Assembly (NCBI RefSeq): GCF_000961885.1
Contig: NZ_JZKH01000077.1
Span: 1 to 41,864 of the forward strand
Origin: Streptomyces rubellomurinus
GTDB taxonomy: Bacteria > Actinomycetota > Actinomycetes > Streptomycetales > Streptomycetaceae
DNA: 41,864 nt
Direction of reading: 5' to 3'
The notes beneath the pieces were generated by a model. It was not told where the DNA came from, did not search any database, and saw only the letters and a program-made list of their open reading frames with translations. The translations under genes and the position numbers were made by a program. Below, piece after piece: positions 25,157 through 32,051 of this stretch (its first letter is position 1; every line of letters begins with the position of its first letter).

Positions 25157-26383
25157 ATGGCCGAGGACGACACCGAGCACCCCCCGACCGCCGTCCCCCC
25201 GACGAGCGGTCCCCCGGACGGCGAGCGACGCCCGCGACGGCGCCGGCGGTGGCTGTGGATCACCGCCGGCGTCGTCGCGTTCCTGCTGGTGGCCACCGGG
25301 GTGCTGGCCTGGGTCGCCTACCGCAAGCTGGACGGCAACATCCGCACCGACACGGCCACCGACCGGCTGCTGGCCAAGCTGGAGGCCGAGCGGCCGAGCC
25401 GTACGGCGGGCGCTCCGGGCGCCGAGAACATCCTGCTGATCGGCAGCGACTCCCGCGACGGCTCGAACGGCTCCTACGGCGGCGAGGCGGGCACCGAGCG
25501 CTCGGACACCACGATCCTGCTGCACCTGTCGGCGGACCACCGGCACGCGACGGCGGTGTCCGTCCCGCGCGACGTGATGGTGGCCGTCCCGGCCTGCGAC
25601 AAGCCGGACGGCACCCGCAGCCGGCCGGCGACCATGCAGTTCAACTGGGCCTTCGAGCTGGGCGGCCCGGCCTGCGCGATCCGGACGGTCGAGCAGCTGA
25701 GCGGGATCCGGATCGACCACTACCTGATCCTGGACTTCAGCGGCTTCAGGACGATGGTGGACGCGATCGGCGGGGTCGAGGTGTGCGTGCCGCAGCCGAT
25801 CCACGACAAGGACGCCAAGCTGGACCTGCCCGCCGGGCGGCAGGTGCTGCACGGTGAGCAGGCGCTCGGGTACGTCCGGGCCCGGGAGAGCCTGGGGGAC
25901 GGCAGCGACACCCAGCGGATGGGCCGTCAGCAGCAGTTCCTGGCCTCGCTGCTGCGCAAGGTGCAGTCGCAGGGGGTGCTGCTCAACCCGGCGAAGCTGT
26001 GGCCGGTGCTGGACGCGGCCACCTCCTCGGTGCGGGCGGACGGCGGGCTGTCCTCGCTCGGCGCGCTGTACGACCTCACCCAGGACCTGCGCGGGGTGCC
26101 CTCGCCGAACGTGGTGTTCCTGACGGCGCCGCGCCGCCCGTACCGCTACGACTCGGACCGGGACGAGTTCGTGCAGCCGCAGACCGGGCAGCTGTTCACG
26201 GCGCTGCGGGAGGACCGGCCGATCACCGTCCGCGCCCCCGCCCCGCCGGGCACGCCGACCGCGGGCCCGAGCCCGACGCCGGGCCCCGAGGCCGGGTCGG
26301 GCGAGGCGGCGACACCCTCGGCGGGCGCCTCGCCCACCTTCGAGGGGCGCACGGCCGACGTGGACGCCTGCGCCCAGCACTGA
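25157..26383 (+). CDS. LytR-CpsA-Psr (LCP) family glycopolymer transferase
   Basis: 408 residues. The N-terminus is cytoplasmic with an Arg-rich patch (RRPRRRRRW), then one transmembrane helix (~33-52, LWITAGVVAFLLVATGVLAW). The extracytoplasmic LCP domain (~88-245) has ENILLIGSDSRDG, ERSDTTILLHLS, AVSVPRDVMV, the AIGGVEVCVPQPIHDKDA segment and EQALGYVRAR. The Arg and Asp residues that hold the polyprenyl pyrophosphate and metal are retained. LCP enzymes attach secondary wall glycopolymers to peptidoglycan or, in mycobacteria, arabinogalactan. The C-terminal tail is Pro/Gly/Ala-rich and ends in DVDACAQH; no LytR_C domain. The first of three LCP paralogues in the window. Confidence 0.93.
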   Translation: MAEDDTEHPPTAVPPTSGPPDGERRPRRRRRWLWITAGVVAFLLVATGVLAWVAYRKLDGNIRTDTATDRLLAKLEAERPSRTAGAPGAENILLIGSDSRDGSNGSYGGEAGTERSDTTILLHLSADHRHATAVSVPRDVMVAVPACDKPDGTRSRPATMQFNWAFELGGPACAIRTVEQLSGIRIDHYLILDFSGFRTMVDAIGGVEVCVPQPIHDKDAKLDLPAGRQVLHGEQALGYVRARESLGDGSDTQRMGRQQQFLASLLRKVQSQGVLLNPAKLWPVLDAATSSVRADGGLSSLGALYDLTQDLRGVPSPNVVFLTAPRRPYRYDSDRDEFVQPQTGQLFTALREDRPITVRAPAPPGTPTAGPSPTPGPEAGSGEAATPSAGASPTFEGRTADVDACAQH

Positions 26384-26427
26384 TCGCCTTTACCCGCGCA
26401 TTGCCCGTACGTGACGGATTTCATACC

Positions 26428-26456
26428 GGAACCATTCCCCCGTTCGGCTCGTCTAG
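26428..26456 (+). promoter_or_regulatory. Sigma-E-like ECF promoter of the second LCP gene
   Basis: GGAACC (26428-26433), 16 bases, CGTCTAG (26450-26456). This matches the AAC...CGTCTA pattern of Streptomyces cell-envelope-stress sigma-E promoters. It gives a leader of about 60 bases before the GTG at 26524. Confidence 0.6.
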
Positions 26457-26523
26457 TGTGTCCGGATCGGCCTGCCGCCTTGACAGGCCGGCCACCGTGA
26501 CCGGCCGGACGTAGGGAAACTCC

Positions 26524-28050
26524 GTGCAGCAGGACAATCCGAAAACCGGCGAGTGCCGTGGCGAGGGGCGCCGGGAGGCGAAGCGCCGGGCCGCGGCCGC
26601 CAAGCGGGCCCGGCGCCGCCGGGTGCTCAAGTGGACGGCTGGGACGGGCGCCCTGGTGATGGTCGCGGGCTGCGGCGGGGCGTACTACCTGTACCAGCAC
26701 TTCAACAACAACCTGACCTCGGTCAAGGTCGACGTGGGCAGCGAGGAGGAGCGGCCCAAGGCCGCCGGGGACGCGCTCAACATCCTGGTGCTGGGCACCG
26801 ACAGCCGCCAGGGCCTCGGCCGCGAGTACGGCGACGAGGGCAGCACCGGGCACGCCGACACCACGCTGCTGTTCCACCTCGCCAAGGACCGCTCCAACGC
26901 GACGGTGATCAGCATCCCGCGCGACCTGATGGTGCCGATACCCGACTGCCAGTCGGCGGACGGGAAGACGAGGATCCCGGGCACCGCGCGGGACATGTTC
27001 AACAACAGCCTGGGCCAGTCCGGCCGGGACCCGGGCTGCACCTGGAAGACCGTCGAGAAGGTCACCGGCATCCGGGTCGACCACTTCGTCGAGGTCAACT
27101 TCGAGGCGGTGAAGACGCTGTCCACCGCGGTCGGCGGCGTCGAGGTGTGCGCGGCCAAGGACATCGACGACAAGGACTCGCACCTGAAGATGTCCAAGGG
27201 CCGGCACGTGGTCCAGGGCGACGAGGCGCTGGCCTTCGTCCGCACCCGGCACGCGGTCGGCTTCGGCGGGGACCTCACCCGCATCCCGCTGCAGCAGCAG
27301 TTCATCAGCTCGATGATCCGCAAGATCAAGAGCGGCGACACCCTGACCAGCCCGACCAAGCTCTACAAGCTGGCGGACGCGGCCACCAAGGCGCTCACCG
27401 TGGACTCCGGGATCGGCAGCGTCGACAAGCTCAAGGACCTGGCGACGGACATCAGCAAGGTGGACACCAAGAACATCACCTTCGCCACCGTGCCGGTCCT
27501 CGACGACCCCAAGGACAAGGACCGGCTGATCCTCAAGCAGCCGGACGCCGGGCAGCTGTTCTCGATGATCGCGAACGACCGCTCGCTGACGGACACGCCC
27601 GCGCCGGCCGCCCCCGCCGACACCCCGGCCGCCGCCGCACCGGCCACCACCGCGCCGACCGCGACCGCCGCACCGGTGGACCCGAAGGACGTCCGGGTCA
27701 CGGTGCGCAACGGCAGCGGCACCCGCGGGCAGTCCGGGCCGACCGTGGAGAAGCTGAAGGCCAAGGGCTTCGCCAAGGCCGCGGTGGCCTCCGACGCGCC
27801 GGCCGCCGCGACCACCACGATCACCCACGCACCCGGCCAGGAGGCCGAGGCCGCCGCCCTGGCCGCCGCCCTCGGACTGCCCGCCGACGCCGCCGAGGCG
27901 GACCCGAAGGCGGACCCCAGGGGCCCGCTGCTGCTGGTGCTCGGCAAGGACGCGCTCGGCGCGACGAGCGGCCCGCAGCAGCCGCCGTCCGAGGCCCCGA
28001 AGGACCTCCAGCGGGTGCAGGCGGACGACACCGACGTGTGCGCCAAGTAG
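26524..28050 (+). CDS. LCP family protein with C-terminal LytR_C domain
   Basis: 508 residues from a GTG at 26524 (weak ribosome site AGGGAA). A very basic cytoplasmic N-terminus (RREAKRRAAAAKRARRRR) leads into a transmembrane helix with GALVMVAGCGGAYYLY. The LCP domain (~85-240) has NILVLGTDSRQG, HADTTLLFHLA, VISIPRDLMVPIPDC, FEAVKTLSTAVGGVEVC and DEALAFVRTRHAVG. An Ala/Pro/Thr linker precedes a LytR_C domain (~396-485: DVRVTVRNGSGTRGQSG). Likely ligates envelope glycopolymers outside the membrane; LytR_C may bind peptidoglycan or a partner. The stop directly abuts the stop of the convergent acyltransferase gene. An ECF sigma-E-like promoter suggests induction by wall stress. Confidence 0.93.
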   Translation: MQQDNPKTGECRGEGRREAKRRAAAAKRARRRRVLKWTAGTGALVMVAGCGGAYYLYQHFNNNLTSVKVDVGSEEERPKAAGDALNILVLGTDSRQGLGREYGDEGSTGHADTTLLFHLAKDRSNATVISIPRDLMVPIPDCQSADGKTRIPGTARDMFNNSLGQSGRDPGCTWKTVEKVTGIRVDHFVEVNFEAVKTLSTAVGGVEVCAAKDIDDKDSHLKMSKGRHVVQGDEALAFVRTRHAVGFGGDLTRIPLQQQFISSMIRKIKSGDTLTSPTKLYKLADAATKALTVDSGIGSVDKLKDLATDISKVDTKNITFATVPVLDDPKDKDRLILKQPDAGQLFSMIANDRSLTDTPAPAAPADTPAAAAPATTAPTATAAPVDPKDVRVTVRNGSGTRGQSGPTVEKLKAKGFAKAAVASDAPAAATTTITHAPGQEAEAAALAAALGLPADAAEADPKADPRGPLLLVLGKDALGATSGPQQPPSEAPKDLQRVQADDTDVCAK

Positions 28051-28671
28051 CTAGGGCTTGCCCGGCAGGAGGATTCCGTCCGTCTCGCGGTAGCGCTCGC
28101 CGGTCCGGGGGCACTCCCAGCGGCCCTCGCCCGCGGGCCGCAGCCGCTCGCCGGCCCGGCCGACCCAGCCGATCCGGCGGGCCGGCACCCCGGCGACCAG
28201 GGCGAAGTCCGGGACGTCCCGGTGCACCACCGCGCCGGCCGCGACCAGGGCCCAGCGGCCGACCGTCACCCCGGCCACCAGCACCGCCCGGCCGCCGATC
28301 GAGCAGCCATGACGAAGCGTCACGCCATCGGCGCGCCAGTCGAGTTCACCCTTGAGGCGGCCGTCCGGGGTGACCGCGCGGGGGTGACGGTCATTGGTGA
28401 GGACGGCGGCCGGGCCGATGAACACCCCGTCCTCGACCACGGCCGGCTCGTACACCAGCGCGTGGTTCTGCACCTTGACCCGGCTCCCGATCCGCACGCC
28501 CGGGCCGACGTACGCGCCGCGCCCGATCACGCAGTCCGCGCCGACCACCGCGTGCTCACGGACCTGGGCGAGGTGCCAGACCGTCGTCCCGGCGCCGAGC
28601 ACGGCCCGCTCGTCGACGTCCGCGCTCGGCTCGATCCGGGCCGCGCCGGGCCCGCCCGCAACTGCTCCCAT
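28051..28671 (-). CDS. Left-handed beta-helix N-acetyltransferase, WbpD/WlbB-like
   Basis: 206 residues from the ATG at 28671; a GTG at 28677 would add two. Hexapeptide repeats run through the protein. The segments TTVWHLAQVREHAVVG, GAYVGPGVRIGSRVKVQNHA, EDGVFIGPAAVLTNDRHPRA and VAGVPARRIGWVG resemble acyltransferases that N-acetylate amino groups of UDP-sugars (WbpD/WlbB), including the catalytic Asn/His loop NDRHP. The C-terminal ~35 residues (WECPRTGERYRETDG) look like an added Cys-poor zinc-ribbon remnant. Likely cytoplasmic and in envelope sugar synthesis, fitting the nearby glycosyltransferases and LCP genes. No Shine-Dalgarno sequence is clear; a TATCGT -10-like element lies just upstream. 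Confidence 0.83.
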   Translation of the reverse strand: MGAVAGGPGAARIEPSADVDERAVLGAGTTVWHLAQVREHAVVGADCVIGRGAYVGPGVRIGSRVKVQNHALVYEPAVVEDGVFIGPAAVLTNDRHPRAVTPDGRLKGELDWRADGVTLRHGCSIGGRAVLVAGVTVGRWALVAAGAVVHRDVPDFALVAGVPARRIGWVGRAGERLRPAGEGRWECPRTGERYRETDGILLPGKP

Positions 28672-28710
28672 GCGCACCGACGATAGGGGAAGGACCCTCG
28701 GTCAGGTGCG

Positions 28711-29751
28711 TCAACGGGCCTGCGAGAGCACGTCCTTCGCGGTGGGCGCGGTGCTGGCGATCACCTTGCGGGCGAGCGAGCGCGGCGAGGTGAGGAAGCC
28801 GAAGCCCCAGCTCATGTGCATGGTGGCCAGGGCCACCGGGAGCCACGCCTTCGCCCGGCCGGACAGGCCGCGGCCCTCGACCACCGAGCCGCCGAGGATG
28901 CCGAGCAGGTACGCGCCCGGCGCGGCCAGGAACACCGGGTGGACGGCCGCGCCGAGCACCAGGCCGAGGGTGACGCCCAGGAAGGCGGCCGGCGGGGCCA
29001 GGTAGCGCAGGTTGACCGAGCCGCGGTGGTAGCGGGTGACCACCCGGCGCCAACGGCCGTAGTCCTTGTACTGCTTGGCGAGCGCCCGCACCGAGGGCCG
29101 GGGGCGGTAGGTCACCTTGAGCTGCGGGGTGAACCAGACCAGCCCGCCGTCCTGGCGGATCCGGTAGTTCAGCTCCCAGTCCTGGGCGCGGATGAACTCC
29201 TCGTTGTAGCCGCCCAGCTTCTCCAGCACCTCGCGGCGGAAGACGCCGAGGTAGACGGTGTCCGCCGGGCCGGCCAGGCCGCCGGTGTGGAAGGCCGCGT
29301 TGCCGACGCCGATCTTGGACGTCATCGCGGCGGCGACGGCGTTCTCCCACTCGGTCTCGCCCTCGGCGTGCATGATGCCGCCGACGTTGGCCGCCTCCAT
29401 CTCGGTGAGCAGCCGGACGGCGGTGGCGACGTAGCCGGGGGTGAGCAGCCCGTGGCCGTCCACGCGCACCACTATCGGGTGGCGCGAGCCGCGGATCGCG
29501 GCGTTCAGCCCGGCGGGGGTGCGGCCGGTGGGGTTGTCCACCGTCTTCACCCGCGGGTCCTCGGCCACCAGCTCGGCCGCGATCTCGGCGGTGCGGTCGG
29601 TGGAGGGGCCGAGGGCGATCACCACCTCCAGCTCGCCGGGGTAGTCCTGGTCCAGGATCCGCCGGACGGCCGTGCGCAGGTGTCGTTCCTCGTTGAGCAC
29701 CGGCATGATCACGGAGACCGCCGGCAGCTCCTCAGCAGCCTTGGTGTTCAT
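28711..29751 (-). CDS. GT2-family glycosyltransferase with C-terminal membrane segments
   Basis: 346 residues from the ATG at 29751; an in-frame codon further upstream (29790) is not supported. GT-A motifs: VSVIMPVLNEERHL, LEVVIALGPSTDRT, RVDGHGLLTP (the DxH variant of the metal-binding DxD), EFIRAQDWELNYRIRQ (acceptor/base region) and YRPRPSVRALAKQYKDYGRWRR. Two to three hydrophobic helices near the C-terminus (AAFLGVTLGLVLGAAVHPVF, a following PGAYLLGILGG). The succinoglycan-type (ExoA-like) subfamily has this layout. Inferred role is lipid-linked sugar transfer for an exopolysaccharide or wall polymer. The acyltransferase gene begins 39 bases downstream on the same strand. Confidence 0.9.
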   Translation of the reverse strand: MNTKAAEELPAVSVIMPVLNEERHLRTAVRRILDQDYPGELEVVIALGPSTDRTAEIAAELVAEDPRVKTVDNPTGRTPAGLNAAIRGSRHPIVVRVDGHGLLTPGYVATAVRLLTEMEAANVGGIMHAEGETEWENAVAAAMTSKIGVGNAAFHTGGLAGPADTVYLGVFRREVLEKLGGYNEEFIRAQDWELNYRIRQDGGLVWFTPQLKVTYRPRPSVRALAKQYKDYGRWRRVVTRYHRGSVNLRYLAPPAAFLGVTLGLVLGAAVHPVFLAAPGAYLLGILGGSVVEGRGLSGRAKAWLPVALATMHMSWGFGFLTSPRSLARKVIASTAPTAKDVLSQAR

Positions 29752-29824
29752 CGGGGCAACCGTACCGGTGCGGAAGGCACCGCGTCGCATCCGGTCGGGG
29801 CCGCTGAACGCACAGGGTACGGGC

Positions 29825-29857
29825 GGTGCGGACGGGGTGCGGACGCGGTGCGGACGC
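29825..29857. repeat. Three tandem 11-base repeats
   Basis: GGTGCGGACGG, then two copies of GGTGCGGACGC, then a partial fourth copy starting at 29858. In the gap between the large membrane protein and the GT2 gene. Confidence 0.8.
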
Positions 29858-29866
29858 GGTGCCGGT

Positions 29867-31909
29867 TCACAGCAGGTAGTGGGCGACGGTGAACACCGCG
29901 TAGCCGGCCACCGACAGCCGGTTGAGCAGGTGCTGCGGGCTGCCGAGCCGGTCCTGCCGGGCCTGCGCCGGGCGCAGGTCGGGCCGGTGGGCGGCCAGCG
30001 CGACCGTCCGGGCCAGCCGCGCCGGGTCGTAGCGCTCGCCGAAGTGGCCGGCCAGGGCGGCCATCAGCCAGGTGCTGATGGCGATCTCCTCCCCGGAGTG
30101 CAGCCGGATGGTCAGCCGGCCCCGGTGGACGGCGGCGGCGCCGATCTGCCGCCACTGGATCTGCCGGACCCGGAAGGCGGAGGCGACCCGCAGGCCGTCC
30201 CGGTCGGCCACCAGCTGCCAGGACGCCGCGCCGCCGATCAGGAACACCGCCATCGAGCCGATCCACAGCGGGCGCACCAGCCCGCTCCACCAGCCGCTGT
30301 CGCCGAGCAGGACCACCGCGGTCGCGATCAGCACCGCCGCGAGCGGCCCGGCCAGCGCCCGTACGGGCAGCGGCAGTTCCCAGCGCAGCGCGGGCAGCCG
30401 CTCGGTGTCGGGGCCGGCGGCGGGGGCGTCGGCCAGCGTCCTGGCGCTGAGCGCGCGGACCGCGAGTTCGCGCTCGCGGTAGTGCTCGCCCTGCCGGGTC
30501 AGCCGGGGGGACCGCGCGGCGGGGGCGACCACGGCCGCGACCCAGTGCGGATCGCCGTCCAACAGGGCCGGGCGGAACAGGAGTTGCTGGTCCGGGCCGT
30601 CCGGGCCGCGGTACAGCACGGCCGGGACGCTGCGCGCCGCGCGGGCGGACCAGGCGGCGGCCTGCTCGGGGGTGGCGCGCTCGACGAGCTCGCCGTACTC
30701 CTCCTCGTCCTCGTCCGGGTCCTGCCGCAGCACCGGCTCGGGGTAGTCCTCCTCGTTCCCCTCCAGATCGGGGTGTTCGGGCAGCCAGCCCGGGCCCGGG
30801 TGCTCCGGCAGGTCCGGGTGGCCGTCCCGGGCCCAGTAGTAGCGCTCCCACTCCTTCAGCCGCCACAGCGCGGGGCCGTCCGGCGGGCCGTCCACCGGGA
30901 GCACCAGCAGGTCGCCCCGGGCGTCGGCGCGGACCCGCACCGCGAGCGCGGGGGCGGCGCCGACGAAGCCGGGCCGGCGGCGGCGGGCGTCGTGGGCGAG
31001 GGCCGAGCCGAGCAGCAGCAGGCCGGGCAGGGCGATCAGGCCGCCGAAGACCAGCTGCCCGGAGGGGTCGTAGTCGTCGCCCTCGGCGCGGACCTGGTCG
31101 CCGTCCAGCAGCAGCGGGATCGACTGGCCGGGCTTCGGGCGCTCGGCCCACCACACGTCCAGCGTGGCGGTCGGCCCGGTCGGGCTGCCGGCCGGTGCGG
31201 CCTTCAGCACGTCGCGGGCGCTCGGCGCCTGGTAGTGGACGGTCAGCAGGCCGTCCTGGTCGAACTCCCCGGCGGTGCCGGTGACCCGGACGGCGGCCGC
31301 GTCCCGCTCCTCCTGCCGCTGCTGCTCCCACAGGCCGTACAGCGGCAGCGTCGCGGCGACCACCAGCAGCAGGCAGCCGAGCACCCGCCGGCCGACCGGC
31401 ACGCCGTCCGGCCGGACCGGCGAGGGCGCGCCGGCGGCCGTCCACGGGAAGGCGACGGGCGGGGCCATCAGCTCGTCGAGCTGTTGGCGGGCCTTGCGGC
31501 GGCCGAGGTCGGCGCCGATCAGGACGGCGGCGAGCAGCACGTGCAGCAGCACCGCCGACCAGCGGGCGACCGGGGTGACCAGCCCGTTCGGGACGTACCA
31601 GAACAGCGCCAGCGCGGCGATCGGGACGAGCGGCCGGATGCGGGGCCGGGCGAGCAGCAGGACGGTCTCGGCCAGCACCGTCCAGATGGCCAGGCTCTCG
31701 CCCCAGCTGTCCCGGCAGATGCCCTGGGCGTTGCAGACCCCGCCGGTGTCCGGCTCGACGGCGGCGGCCAGGATCAGGAACCCGAGCGGCACCACCGCCA
31801 GCCACCGGCTGTCCAGCCGCCAGGCCGTACGGGCGGCGCGCCAGCGCGCGGCGGCGGCGGCGGTCAGGGGCGCGGCGCTGGGCAGCGACGGGGCGTCCGG
31901 GGTGTACAT
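29867..31909 (-). CDS. Large multi-pass membrane protein with PH-like C-terminal domain, function unknown
   Basis: 680 residues. Hydrophobic segments at ~38-52, 74-86, 93-108, 116-133, 178-195, 285-303 and a pair near 530-580. The cytoplasmic/extracytoplasmic loop 350-430 is strikingly acidic (runs such as DPDEDEEEYGE). After the last pair, WQLVADRDGLRVASAFRVRQIQWRQIGAA is PH-domain-like as in bacterial bPH2 proteins; only its ends are diagnostic. The protein ends LSVAGYAVFTVAHYLL. Relatives occur in streptomycetes as PH-domain or membrane proteins without known function. The N-terminus contains two Cys close together (GGVCNAQGICRDSWG). A terminator hairpin separates it from the upstream ABC operon. 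Confidence 0.78.
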   Translation of the reverse strand: MYTPDAPSLPSAAPLTAAAAARWRAARTAWRLDSRWLAVVPLGFLILAAAVEPDTGGVCNAQGICRDSWGESLAIWTVLAETVLLLARPRIRPLVPIAALALFWYVPNGLVTPVARWSAVLLHVLLAAVLIGADLGRRKARQQLDELMAPPVAFPWTAAGAPSPVRPDGVPVGRRVLGCLLLVVAATLPLYGLWEQQRQEERDAAAVRVTGTAGEFDQDGLLTVHYQAPSARDVLKAAPAGSPTGPTATLDVWWAERPKPGQSIPLLLDGDQVRAEGDDYDPSGQLVFGGLIALPGLLLLGSALAHDARRRRPGFVGAAPALAVRVRADARGDLLVLPVDGPPDGPALWRLKEWERYYWARDGHPDLPEHPGPGWLPEHPDLEGNEEDYPEPVLRQDPDEDEEEYGELVERATPEQAAAWSARAARSVPAVLYRGPDGPDQQLLFRPALLDGDPHWVAAVVAPAARSPRLTRQGEHYRERELAVRALSARTLADAPAAGPDTERLPALRWELPLPVRALAGPLAAVLIATAVVLLGDSGWWSGLVRPLWIGSMAVFLIGGAASWQLVADRDGLRVASAFRVRQIQWRQIGAAAVHRGRLTIRLHSGEEIAISTWLMAALAGHFGERYDPARLARTVALAAHRPDLRPAQARQDRLGSPQHLLNRLSVAGYAVFTVAHYLL

Positions 31910-31948
31910 CGGACGATCATCTCAGGCGGTCCGGGGGCGGGACCGGCA

Positions 31949-31981
31949 CGGGGGCCGGGCGCTGCGCGCGCCCGGCCCCCG
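31949..31981. terminator. Terminator hairpin after the ABC transporter operon
   Basis: 14-base-pair stem (31949-31962 with 31968-31981) and loop TGCGC. It lies past the permease stop (32052) on the minus strand and 39 bases before the next gene. Confidence 0.65.
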
Positions 31982-31983
31982 CT

Positions 31984-32040
31984 CCCCCGTACCCCCCGCT
32001 TCCCCCGTTACCCCCGTTTCCCCCGTACCCGGGCTCCCCC
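31984..32040. repeat. Periodic C5/G5 tract (G-quadruplex-forming on minus strand)
   Basis: Runs of five or six C start every 9 bases at 31984, 31992/31993, 32002, 32011 and 32020, with another at 32036. The minus-strand transcript therefore reads G5-N4 repeats. Lies between the permease stop and the terminator hairpin. Confidence 0.85.
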
Positions 32041-32051
32041 GTGACCCCGGG

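Noticed and set aside
28672..28714. TTGACG-TATCGT as a promoter for the WbpD-like gene
   Set aside because: Spacing is 23 bases, too long for a normal promoter; TTGACG also overlaps the upstream stop codon.
31984..32040. CRISPR-like array in the C5 repeats
   Set aside because: Units are 9 bases with no spacers; a simple tandem repeat. No CRISPR or cas genes elsewhere in the window.
29672..32044. Long plus-strand ORF opposite the large membrane protein
   Set aside because: Composition (Gln/Gly/Ala/Arg) and lack of motifs mark it as an antisense shadow.
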